From Pseudomonas palmensis (GTDB lineage: Bacteria; Pseudomonadota; Gammaproteobacteria; Pseudomonadales; Pseudomonadaceae), in assembly GCF_017848315.1 (NCBI RefSeq), contig NZ_JAFKEC010000050.1, positions 1 through 42,760 of the forward strand: DNA of 42,760 bases. The letters are read 5' to 3'. The notes beneath the pieces were generated by a model, which saw only the letters and a list, made by a program, of their open reading frames with translations, searched no databases and had not been told where the DNA came from. Below, in pieces: positions 24,628 through 32,593 of this stretch (the first letter of the stretch is position 1; every line of letters starts with the position of its first letter). A program made the translations under genes and the position numbers.

Positions 24628-25785
24628 ATGAAACGTATTGCCTGCACCCCGCGCGCGGACTGGAAAGCCACCGCCGAACACTACGGCTTCAGGTTCCACA
24701 CCTTCGGCGACGAGCCGTACTGGGACGAGTCGGCGTGCTACCAGTTCACCCTGCGCCAGATCGAGGACGACCTCGAAGAACCCACCCGCCAGTTGCACGA
24801 GCTGTGCATGGACCTGGTGGCGCGGGCAGTGGACAGCGAAGAGCTGCTCGACCGCTTGGCCATCCCGCGTGACTACCGCGACCTGATCCGCCGCTCATGG
24901 CGCGACGGGCACCCGCATTTCTACGGGCGCATGGACCTGAGCTACGACGGCCATGGCCCGGCCAAGCTGCTGGAAGCCAACTACGACACACCCACCTCGC
25001 TGTACGAGGCCGGCTTCTTCCAGTACCTGTGGCTTGAGCAGCAGATGCAGCGCGGTGTACTGCCGGCCGATGCCGACCAGTTCAACAGCCTTGAAGAGAA
25101 ACTCGGCCAGGTGTTCGGCGCCAACACCTTTGCCACGCCGTTCTACTTTGCCTCGGTCAGGGACTCGCTGGAGGATCGTGGCACGGTGCAGTACCTGTGC
25201 GACATTGCCACCGCTGCCGGGCTCGATACACGCCTGATCGATGTGGAAGACATCGGCCTGAACCCGGCCGGGCGTTTCATCGACCGCAGTGGGGCGCCGA
25301 TCCCCAGCCTGTTCAAGCTCTACCCGTGGGAAGACATGTTCCACGACCGCTACGGCCCGGCGATTGCCGGCAGCGGCACGCTGTTCGTCGAGCCGCCCTG
25401 GAAGGCGCTGCTGTCGAACAAGGGCATGCTGGCGCTGCTGTGGGAGCAGCACGAAGGGCACCCGAACCTGCTGCCCGCATTCATCGACGCCACGCCCGAA
25501 CGGCCGCTGGCGCCGGGGTGGGTGCGCAAGCCGTTCTTCTCGCGGGAGGGGGCGAATGTGGAGATTCATACCCCTGACGGGCAGCGGGTGAAGGAGGAGG
25601 GGCCGTATGGCAGTGGCCCCCACGTGATCCAGCAGTTTCATGCCTTGCCACGGTTTGCCGGCAGCCACACGGTGATCGGCAGCTGGGTGGTTGGCGATCA
25701 GCCGGCAGGCATCGGCATTCGCGAGGACAACTCGCTGATCACCAAGGACAGCAGCCGCTTCGTGCCCCACGCGATCATCGGCTAG
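24628..25785 (+). CDS. Glutathionylspermidine synthase-like ATP-grasp ligase (YgiC/YjfC family)
   Basis: This 385-aa protein matches the C-terminal synthetase domain of E. coli GspS and lacks the amidase domain. ATP-grasp features include GRMDLSYDGHGPAKLLEANYDTPTSLYEAG, EPPWKALLSNKGMLALLWE, WVRKPFFSREGANVEI and the terminal GIGIREDNSLITKDSSRFVPH. The fold forms amide bonds between a carboxylate and an amine using ATP. The YgiC/YjfC branch has no settled substrate, so glutathionylspermidine formation should not be assumed. It is the last gene of the DUF350-DUF1190-ligase operon. Its TAG stop shares CTAG with the convergent acyltransferase stop. GAGG lies 8 bases before ATG. Confidence 0.9.
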   Translation: MKRIACTPRADWKATAEHYGFRFHTFGDEPYWDESACYQFTLRQIEDDLEEPTRQLHELCMDLVARAVDSEELLDRLAIPRDYRDLIRRSWRDGHPHFYGRMDLSYDGHGPAKLLEANYDTPTSLYEAGFFQYLWLEQQMQRGVLPADADQFNSLEEKLGQVFGANTFATPFYFASVRDSLEDRGTVQYLCDIATAAGLDTRLIDVEDIGLNPAGRFIDRSGAPIPSLFKLYPWEDMFHDRYGPAIAGSGTLFVEPPWKALLSNKGMLALLWEQHEGHPNLLPAFIDATPERPLAPGWVRKPFFSREGANVEIHTPDGQRVKEEGPYGSGPHVIQQFHALPRFAGSHTVIGSWVVGDQPAGIGIREDNSLITKDSSRFVPHAIIG

Positions 25786-26672
25786 CGGCGCAGCTCCTGG
25801 CGCAGTTGCTCGATGCGCGCGTCCTTGTCGTGCCACAGCTGGTTGACCCAGTCCTGTACGCTGCGCCGGAATTGCGGGTCGTTCTCGTAGTCGCCGCGCC
25901 ACAGGGCCGGGTCCAGTGCGCGTACCTGGATGTCCACGATCACCCGCGGCACTGCACCGCTGACCAGGTCCCAGAACCCCGGCGCGGTGTCGCCGGGGTA
26001 CACCAGGGTCACGTCGAGCAGGGCGTCGAGCTGTTCGCCCAGCGCGGCGAGCACGAACGCCACGCCGCCGGCCTTGGGCTTGAGCAGGTGGCGGAACGGC
26101 GAGCCCTGGGCATCGCGCTTGGCCGGGGTGAAGCGGGTGCCTTCGAGGTAGTTGACCACGGTCACCGGCTGGCGCTTGAACAGCTCGCAGGCGGCCTTGG
26201 TGATCTCCAGGTCCTGGCCCTTTAGGTGCGGGTGGCGTTCGAGGAAGGCCTTGCTGTAGCGCTTCATGAACGGGTAGTCCAGCGCCCACCAGGCCAGGCC
26301 CAGGAACGGCACCCAGATCAGTTCCTTTTTCAGGAAGAACTTGAAGAACGGAATGCGCCGGTTGAACACCTGGATCAGCGCGGGAATATCCACCCAGCTC
26401 TGGTGGTTGCTGACCATCAGGTAGGAGGTGTCCAGGCGCAGGTCGGCGGCGCCGCGCACGTCCCAGCGGGTGGGGATGCACAGGGCGAAGATCAGCTTGT
26501 CGATCTCGGCCCAGGTCTCGGCGATCCACATCACCGCCCACGAGGCGTAGTCGCGGTAGCGGCCGGGCAGTACCAGCTTGAGCAGGGCGAAGACCAGCAA
26601 CGGGCCGATCAGCACCAGGGTGTTGAGCAAGAGCAGCAGGGTCACAAGACTGCCGGTAAGCAGGCGGCGCAT
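25782..26672 (-). CDS. Membrane acyltransferase, YihG-type 1-acylglycerol-3-phosphate acyltransferase family
   Basis: This protein of about 296 aa has an N-terminal transmembrane anchor (LVTLLLLLNTLVLIGPLLVFALL) and the PlsC-type motif H-X4-D in SNHQSWVD. A second motif block, FKFFLKKELIWVPFLGLAWWALDYPFMKRYS, and the acceptor motif NYLEGTRFTPAKR follow. The whole sequence closely resembles E. coli YihG, which acts in acyl transfer to glycerophospholipid precursors at the inner membrane. I start at 26672 (MRRLLTGSL), where GAG stands 8 bases upstream; an ATG at 26708 adds 12 residues and has no better site. It is convergent with the ATP-grasp gene and divergent from the protease gene. Confidence 0.88.
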   Translation of the reverse strand: MRRLLTGSLVTLLLLLNTLVLIGPLLVFALLKLVLPGRYRDYASWAVMWIAETWAEIDKLIFALCIPTRWDVRGAADLRLDTSYLMVSNHQSWVDIPALIQVFNRRIPFFKFFLKKELIWVPFLGLAWWALDYPFMKRYSKAFLERHPHLKGQDLEITKAACELFKRQPVTVVNYLEGTRFTPAKRDAQGSPFRHLLKPKAGGVAFVLAALGEQLDALLDVTLVYPGDTAPGFWDLVSGAVPRVIVDIQVRALDPALWRGDYENDPQFRRSVQDWVNQLWHDKDARIEQLRQELRR

Positions 26673-26777
26673 AAGAAAACTCTGATTTTCGGTTAGGCGG
26701 TCGGCCATGATAAGCAGGGATTCGGTTCAGGCCAAATTCTGGGCAGCCCACGGCGCGGACAAATGTTTCACATTGTG

Positions 26778-26807
26778 TTGAATACCCTGTGGCGACGAAC
26801 CTATGCT
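26778..26807 (+). promoter_or_regulatory. Candidate sigma-70 promoter of the retropepsin-like gene
   Basis: TTGAAT (26778-26783) and TATGCT (26802-26807) are separated by 18 bp. They stand 46 bp before the GTG start at 26853, in the divergent gap with the acyltransferase gene. Confidence 0.4.
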
Positions 26808-26852
26808 GCTGCGGCAGTCTAAACACAGACTTTTCTCAAGGAAGCTGACCCG

Positions 26853-27353
26853 GTGAAATCCGTACTTGCACTGCTTTCCCTGCTGGCCTTGCCGGTGATG
26901 GCCGCCGAGCCGACCCTGTATGGCCGTTATGAATACATTGGCGTGGCGGACCTCGACCAGACGTTCAAGGCCAAGATGGACACCGGCGCGCTGACCGCGT
27001 CGCTGTCGGCCAAGGACATCGAGCGCTTCAAGCGCGATGGTGAGGACTGGGTGCGGTTCCGCCTGGCGACCAAGGATGCCGACGGCAAGGTGTATGAACA
27101 CAAGGTGGCGCGCATCAGCAAGATCAAGAGCCGCGCCGATGAAGACGAGGACGGCGAAGCACCCGACCCGGCCAAGCGTCCGGTGGTGGAGCTGGAGTTG
27201 TGCCTGGGCGACGTCAAGCGCACGGTGGAGGTCAACCTGACCGACCGCAGCAGCTTCAACTACCCGCTGCTGATCGGGGCCAAGGCGCTGCGCGAGTTCG
27301 GCGCGGCGGTGAACCCGGCGCGCCGGTTTACGGCGGGCAAGCCTGAATGCTGA
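26853..27353 (+). CDS. Secreted retropepsin-like aspartic protease (Pfam Zn_protease / RimB family)
   Basis: This 166-aa protein has an N-terminal signal peptide (MKSVLALLSLLALPVMA). The retropepsin-type catalytic motif D43-T-G-A is in KMDTGALTASLSA, and the C-terminal PLLIGAKALREFGAAVNPARRF corresponds to the second conserved strand. The family has been called ATP-dependent zinc protease, but the DTG motif places it with aspartic peptidases. Related domains are encoded with ATP-grasp ligases in many bacteria. Here the ATP-grasp gene of the YgiC type lies 1 kb away. The start is GTG at 26853 with AAGGA 12 bases upstream. Substrate and partners are unknown. A REP pair follows the stop. Confidence 0.85.
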   Translation: MKSVLALLSLLALPVMAAEPTLYGRYEYIGVADLDQTFKAKMDTGALTASLSAKDIERFKRDGEDWVRFRLATKDADGKVYEHKVARISKIKSRADEDEDGEAPDPAKRPVVELELCLGDVKRTVEVNLTDRSSFNYPLLIGAKALREFGAAVNPARRFTAGKPEC

Positions 27354-27361
27354 GTTGAATC

Positions 27362-27427
27362 CATCGCGGCTCAAGCCCGCTCCCACAAGGGCCGTCGTTC
27401 TCCCGTGGGAGCGGGCTTGACCCGCGA
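27362..27427. repeat. REP inverted pair upstream of creB
   Basis: Arms at 27362-27388 and 27404-27427 of the CGCGGGTCAAGCCCGC family are nearly perfect complements (one variant base, CGGCTCAAG in the left arm). They lie between the protease stop and creB and may end the protease transcript. Confidence 0.8.
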
Positions 27428-27494
27428 CAGGGCCTTGTCAGTCGAGGGATAATCCCCTACAAGTGCACCCAAACCTGCCAGGCCTGCACCGCCC

Positions 27495-28175
27495 ATGCCC
27501 CACATACTGATTGTCGAAGACGAAGCGGCCATCGCCGACACCCTAATCTTTGCCCTGCAAGGCGACGGTCACAGCACCGAATGGGTGACCCTGGGCAGCG
27601 CCGCGCTGGAACAGCAGCGTCAGCGCCCGGCTGACCTGATCATTCTCGATATCGGCCTGCCGGATATCAACGGCTTCGAAACCTGCCGCCAGCTGCGCCG
27701 CTTCAGCGAGGTGCCGGTGATGTTCCTCAGCGCCCGCGATGGGGAGATCGACCGCGTGGTGGGCCTGGAGATCGGTGCCGACGACTATGTGGTCAAACCC
27801 TTCAGCCCGCGTGAAGTGGCGGCGCGGGTACGCGCCATCCTCAAGCGCATGACCCCGCGCAGCGAACCCGAGGCCCCCGAGACGCCCTTCAGCATCGACT
27901 CCCAGCGCCTGCAGATCAGCTATCGCGGTCAATCGCTCACCCTCACCCGGCACGAATTTCGCCTGCTGCAATGCCTGCTCGAACAACCCGAACGGGTGTT
28001 CAGCCGCGAGCAACTGCTGGATGCCACCGGCGTGCCGGCCGAGGCCGGCTACGAGCGCAACGTCGACAGCCACATCAAGAGCCTGCGCGCCAAGCTGCGC
28101 ACCGTGCAGGCCGACGCCGAACCTATCCAGACCCACCGCGGCCTGGGCTACAGCTACAGCCCCGGGCACAGCTGA
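27495..28175 (+). CDS. creB: Response regulator CreB
   Basis: This 226-aa OmpR/PhoB-type regulator has a receiver domain at residues 1-120 with phospho-acceptor D52 (LIILDIGLPDINGFE), acidic residues E8 and D9, and the KPF signature (DDYVVKPFSPREVAAR). A winged-helix DNA-binding domain covers about 128-224 (LTLTRHEFRLLQCLLEQP, GYERNVDSHIKSLRAKLR, THRGLGYSYSPG). CreB activates genes through direct-repeat cre tags and, in Pseudomonas, controls creD and beta-lactam and biofilm responses. It is encoded directly before its kinase, creC, with a one-base stop/start overlap (TGATG). Confidence 0.95.
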   Translation: MPHILIVEDEAAIADTLIFALQGDGHSTEWVTLGSAALEQQRQRPADLIILDIGLPDINGFETCRQLRRFSEVPVMFLSARDGEIDRVVGLEIGADDYVVKPFSPREVAARVRAILKRMTPRSEPEAPETPFSIDSQRLQISYRGQSLTLTRHEFRLLQCLLEQPERVFSREQLLDATGVPAEAGYERNVDSHIKSLRAKLRTVQADAEPIQTHRGLGYSYSPGHS

Positions 28176-29608
28176 TGCGCCTGGGCATCCGCATCTTCCT
28201 GGTGTACTTCCTGTTCGTCGGGCTGACCGGCTACTTCATCCTCAACACCGTGCGTGAACAGGTGCGCCCGGGTGTGCGCCAGTCCACCGAGGAAACCCTG
28301 GTGGACACCGCCAACCTGCTGGCCGAGATTCTGCGCGACGAGGTCAAGGCCGGCACCCTCGGCCAGGGCCGGCTGCCCGAGCTGCTCAAGGCTTACGGCA
28401 AGCGCCAGCCCAGGGCCGATATCTGGGGCCTGGCCAAGAACGAGGTCAACCACCGCATCTACGTCACCGACGCCAACGGCAAGGTGTTGCTCGACTCCAG
28501 CGGCGAAGCACTGGGCCAGGACTACTCGCGCTGGAACGACGTGTACCTGACCCTGCGCGGCGAGTATGGCGCCCGCTCCACCCGCAGCGATCCGGACGAC
28601 CCGGAATCGTCGGTGATGCACGTGGCGGCGCCGATCATCGATGCCGGCAAGATCATCGGCGTGGTCACCGTGGCCAAGCCGAACAAGTCGTTGCAGCCGT
28701 ACATCGATCGCTCCGAGCGGCGCCTGTTCAACCTGGGGCTTGGCCTGATCGTGCTGGGCCTGCTGGTGGGCGCCGGGCTGTCGTGGTGGCTGGCGCGCTC
28801 GCTACGTCGGCTGACGCGCTATGCACAGGCGGTCAGCGAGGGTGAACGCGTGGCCTTGCCGCATTACCGCGGCGGCGAGCTGGCGCAACTGGCCGGTGCG
28901 GTGGAGCGCATGCGCACGCAGCTGGAGGGCAGGGCGTATGTGGAGCGCTACGTGCATACCCTGACCCACGAGCTGAAAAGCCCGCTGGCGGCGATTCGCG
29001 GGGCCAGCGAGCTGCTGCAGGGGCCGATGAGCGACGAGCAGCGCCAACGCTTTGCCAGCAATATCGAAAGCGAGAGCGCGCGCATGCAGCAGTTGATCGA
29101 GCGGCTGCTGGACCTGGCCCAGGTCGAGCAGCGCCAGGGCCTGGAAGACCAGCAGCAGGTGCCACTGGCGGCGCTGGTGGACGAGGTGCTGCTGGCCCAG
29201 AGCGCGCGCATCGAAAGCGCCGGCCTGCAGGTGCGCCAGCGGGTACCGGCCAGCGTGCGGCTGCTGTGCGAGCCGTTTCTGCTGCGCCAGGCCATCGGCA
29301 ACCTGCTGGAGAACGCCCTGGACTTCACCCCGCCGGGCGGCCTGCTGGTGGTCGACCTGGAGACACGGGGCCCACGGCTGGCGCTGAGCCTGTACAACCA
29401 GGGGGCGGCGATACCTGACTATGCCCTGGGCCGGCTCAGCGAGCGCTTCTACTCGCTGCCGCGCCCGGGCACGGGGCGCAAGAGCACAGGCCTTGGGCTG
29501 AACTTCGTCGAGGAAGTGATGCAGCTGCATGGCGGCTCGCTGGAGGTGGCCAACGTCGAGGACGGCGTGCGGGTGCGCCTTTGGCTGCCCAACGAGCGGC
29601 TGGGCTGA
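28175..29608 (+). CDS. creC: Sensor histidine kinase CreC
   Basis: This 477-aa inner-membrane kinase has TM1 at about residues 6-24 and a periplasmic sensor region of about 155 aa. TM2 is at about 184-206, followed by a HAMP-like linker. The phospho-accepting H265 is in YVHTLTHELKSPLAAIRGA. The ATP-binding domain contains the N-box (LRQAIGNLLENALDF) and the G-box STGLGLNFVEEV. It phosphorylates CreB. The start ATG at 28175 overlaps the creB TGA by one base; the longer frame upstream is creB sequence read in another frame. A 94-bp gap with candidate CreB sites separates it from creD. Confidence 0.95.
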   Translation: MRLGIRIFLVYFLFVGLTGYFILNTVREQVRPGVRQSTEETLVDTANLLAEILRDEVKAGTLGQGRLPELLKAYGKRQPRADIWGLAKNEVNHRIYVTDANGKVLLDSSGEALGQDYSRWNDVYLTLRGEYGARSTRSDPDDPESSVMHVAAPIIDAGKIIGVVTVAKPNKSLQPYIDRSERRLFNLGLGLIVLGLLVGAGLSWWLARSLRRLTRYAQAVSEGERVALPHYRGGELAQLAGAVERMRTQLEGRAYVERYVHTLTHELKSPLAAIRGASELLQGPMSDEQRQRFASNIESESARMQQLIERLLDLAQVEQRQGLEDQQQVPLAALVDEVLLAQSARIESAGLQVRQRVPASVRLLCEPFLLRQAIGNLLENALDFTPPGGLLVVDLETRGPRLALSLYNQGAAIPDYALGRLSERFYSLPRPGTGRKSTGLGLNFVEEVMQLHGGSLEVANVEDGVRVRLWLPNERLG

Positions 29609-29610
29609 GC

Positions 29611-29636
29611 TCCACGCACTCTCCACATAACTCCAC
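29611..29636 (+). promoter_or_regulatory. Candidate CreB-binding tag, triple TCCAC direct repeat
   Basis: TCCAC occurs at 29611, 29622 and 29632, with start-to-start spacings of 11 and 10 bp, about 65-90 bp before the creD start. The known cre/blr tag is TTCAC-N6-TTCAC, with the same 11-bp period. The one-base variation and third copy are notable. creD is the best-established CreB target, so this is probably its operator. Confidence 0.6.
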
Positions 29637-29702
29637 ACAAGCGCCCAACCCGCTCCATGCACGGCGGGCAGACTGGCTCCATCGAAACCGGAGCCATTGC
29701 CC

Positions 29703-31037
29703 ATGAACCGAACCCTGAGCATCAAACTGGGCGCCATCGCCTTTCTGATCGTGTTGCTGCTGATACCCCTGCTGATGATCGGCGGCCTGATCCAGGACCG
29801 CCAGCAGCAGCGCGACAGTGTGGTCGAGGACATCGCCCAGAGCTCCAGCTACAGCCAGCAGATCAGCGGGCCGCTGCTGGTGGTGCCGTACCGCAAGATC
29901 CAGCGCACCTGGAAAACCGTGGATGGCAGCACCCAGCAGCAGACCAGCACGGTGGCCGGGCATCTGTACTTTCTGCCCGAAACCCTGGAGGTCGACGCCA
30001 AGGTCGACACCGAGCTGCGTTCGCGGGGCATCTACCAGGCGCGCCTGTTCCACGCCGACAACCGCATCAGCGGGCAATTCAAGGTGCCAGCGCAGTGGGG
30101 CATCACCGAAGACTTCGACGATTACCGCTTCGACCCGGCGTTTCTGGCCGTGGGCATCAGCGATATCCGCGGTATCGAGAAGAGCCTGGAACTGAACGTG
30201 AATGGCCAGTCGCTGGCCTTCGCCGCGGGCACGGGGCTGGGCTGGCTGGGCGGCGGTGTGCACGTGACGCTGCCAGACCTCGACGGCCGCGCCGAGACCC
30301 GCCTGGACTACGCCTTCGACCTGAGCCTGCAGGGCACCGGGCGCCTGCATGTGCTGCCGGTAGGGCGCAGCACCACGGTGAACATGGCGGCGAACTGGCC
30401 GCATCCAAGCTTCATCGGCAACTACCTGCCCATCAGCCGCGAGATTGACGCCCACGGCTTCAGCGCGCGCTGGCAGACCTCGTTCTTCTCCACCAACCTG
30501 GAGGATGCGCTGACCCAGTGCGTGGTCAACAACGCCTGCGACGACTTTCACGGGCGCAGTTTCGGCGTGAGCTTCGTCGACCCGGTGGACCAGTACCTCA
30601 AGAGCGAGCGGGCGATCAAGTATGCGCTGCTGTTCATTGCGCTGACCTTTGCCGGGTTCTTCCTGTTCGAGATTCTCAAGAACCTCAGCGTGCACCCGAT
30701 CCAGTACGCGCTGGTGGGTGTGGCCCTGGCGTTCTTCTACCTGCTGTTGCTGTCGTTGTCGGAGCATCTGGGGTTCGGGTTGGCATATGCGCTGTCGGCA
30801 GGCGGCTGCGTGCTGCTGATCGGCTTCTACCTGTGCCACGTGCTGCGCAGCCTGGCGCGCGGGCTGGGGTTTGCGGCGGGCTTGCTGGTGCTGTACGCGA
30901 TGCTCTACGGGCTGCTGGGCGCCGAGGACTACGCGCTGCTGATGGGCTCGTTGCTGCTGTTCGGCCTGCTTGGGGTGTTCATGGTGCTGACGCGCCGCCT
31001 GGACTGGTATCAGGTTGGGCAGGGGATCTTGAAATGA
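29703..31037 (+). CDS. creD: Inner-membrane protein CreD
   Basis: This 444-aa membrane protein has one N-terminal helix (about residues 7-29) and a large periplasmic domain of about 270 aa. A C-terminal bundle of five or six helices follows (from KYALLFIALTFAGFFLFEIL to the end). Conserved family segments include SYSQQISGPLLVVPY, SFVDPVDQYLKSERAIKYALLF and LGFGLAYALSAGG. It is the main effector of the CreBC regulon and is linked to envelope stress and beta-lactam tolerance, with unknown biochemical action. I use ATG at 29703; an in-frame TTG lies two codons upstream. It follows creBC in the standard order. Confidence 0.95.
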   Translation: MNRTLSIKLGAIAFLIVLLLIPLLMIGGLIQDRQQQRDSVVEDIAQSSSYSQQISGPLLVVPYRKIQRTWKTVDGSTQQQTSTVAGHLYFLPETLEVDAKVDTELRSRGIYQARLFHADNRISGQFKVPAQWGITEDFDDYRFDPAFLAVGISDIRGIEKSLELNVNGQSLAFAAGTGLGWLGGGVHVTLPDLDGRAETRLDYAFDLSLQGTGRLHVLPVGRSTTVNMAANWPHPSFIGNYLPISREIDAHGFSARWQTSFFSTNLEDALTQCVVNNACDDFHGRSFGVSFVDPVDQYLKSERAIKYALLFIALTFAGFFLFEILKNLSVHPIQYALVGVALAFFYLLLLSLSEHLGFGLAYALSAGGCVLLIGFYLCHVLRSLARGLGFAAGLLVLYAMLYGLLGAEDYALLMGSLLLFGLLGVFMVLTRRLDWYQVGQGILK

Positions 31038-31122
31038 GCGGGTTGAGAGAGGAACGCACGCTGGGGGCTGTGATGGTGGGGGAAATCAGGTTGATCTGGG
31101 CTGCCGAGATCAGCGTCGACTT

Positions 31123-31208
31123 CTTCGCGGGTCAAGCCCGCTCCCACAGGTCCGGTACAAGCCTCAAGGGCAGCAGCAGATCTGTGGGGGTGAGCTTGAC
31201 CCGTGATG
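31123..31208. repeat. REP inverted pair between creD and the GST gene
   Basis: A canonical arm (31123-31148) and a diverged arm (31183-31208) of the CGCGGGTCAAGCCCGC family are inverted around 34 nt. They fill the gap between two convergent genes, where a bidirectional transcript end is expected. Confidence 0.75.
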
Positions 31209-31216
31209 AGGCCCGA

Positions 31217-31849
31217 TCAGGCCACAGAAGGGGCGGTCTTTAGCATCGATTCGCGCTGACTCACCTCGGCATACCAGGCTGCCAGGTTCGGCTGGCGCTC
31301 GCGCCAGCCAAGGTCCGGCAGGCGCAGGTCGATGTAGCCCAGCGCGCAGGCCACCCCGATTGCCGCCACGTCGAACACCGAGGCCAGTTCGGCCAGGTGC
31401 TCGTCTTCCAGGTGCGCCAGCGCGCGCCGGATCTTGTCCTGCTGGGCGTCGACCCACGGCGCCCAGCGCTTCTCTTCAGGGCGCAGGAAGGTCTCGTAGC
31501 GCGCCACCACCGCCGCGTCCATGATCGCATCGGCCAGCGACGCCAGGGTCAGGCGCCGCCAGCGCGCCGGGCCCTCGCGAGGGATCAGCGGGTTGCCCAC
31601 ATGCTGATGGTCGAGAAACTCGACGATCACGCGGCTGTCATGCAGCACCGTGCCGTCCTCCAGGCGCAACGCCGGGATCTTGCCCGCCGGGTTGCCCAGG
31701 TTCAGCTCGGCATCGGTCTTGATCGGGCTCAGGTCGACGGGATGCAGGGCTACCCGCTCGGCCTGCCCGGTTTCGTGCAGCAGCACGCGAACCTTGCGCA
31801 CGAACGGCGAGGCGGCGGCATGGAACAGGGTCATGCTCGGTGTGCTCAT
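31217..31849 (-). CDS. Glutathione S-transferase family protein
   Basis: This 210-aa protein has an N-terminal thioredoxin-like domain (about residues 6-82). It includes SPFVRKVRVLLHETG, the cis-proline region GKIPAL (LNLGNPAGKIPALRLEDG) and the glutathione-binding DSRVIVEFLD. An all-helical C-terminal domain with FDVAAIGVACALGYIDLRLP follows. It resembles bacterial YibF-type GSTs of unknown substrate. The start at 31849 is backed by GAGG 7-8 bases upstream; a second ATG lies five codons in. It is on the same strand as msrA, 9 bp downstream of it, so both thiol-linked genes are probably co-transcribed. Confidence 0.92.
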   Translation of the reverse strand: MSTPSMTLFHAAASPFVRKVRVLLHETGQAERVALHPVDLSPIKTDAELNLGNPAGKIPALRLEDGTVLHDSRVIVEFLDHQHVGNPLIPREGPARWRRLTLASLADAIMDAAVVARYETFLRPEEKRWAPWVDAQQDKIRRALAHLEDEHLAELASVFDVAAIGVACALGYIDLRLPDLGWRERQPNLAAWYAEVSQRESMLKTAPSVA

Positions 31850-31858
31850 GGCGTGGCC

Positions 31859-32524
<666 letters not shown>

Positions 32525-32593
32525 GGGCGGTTCCTCTTCAAGGCAGGATGTGTAGGGGGTAGACCCGTAGTGTGCCCGAGTGTTTCGCCGCTG

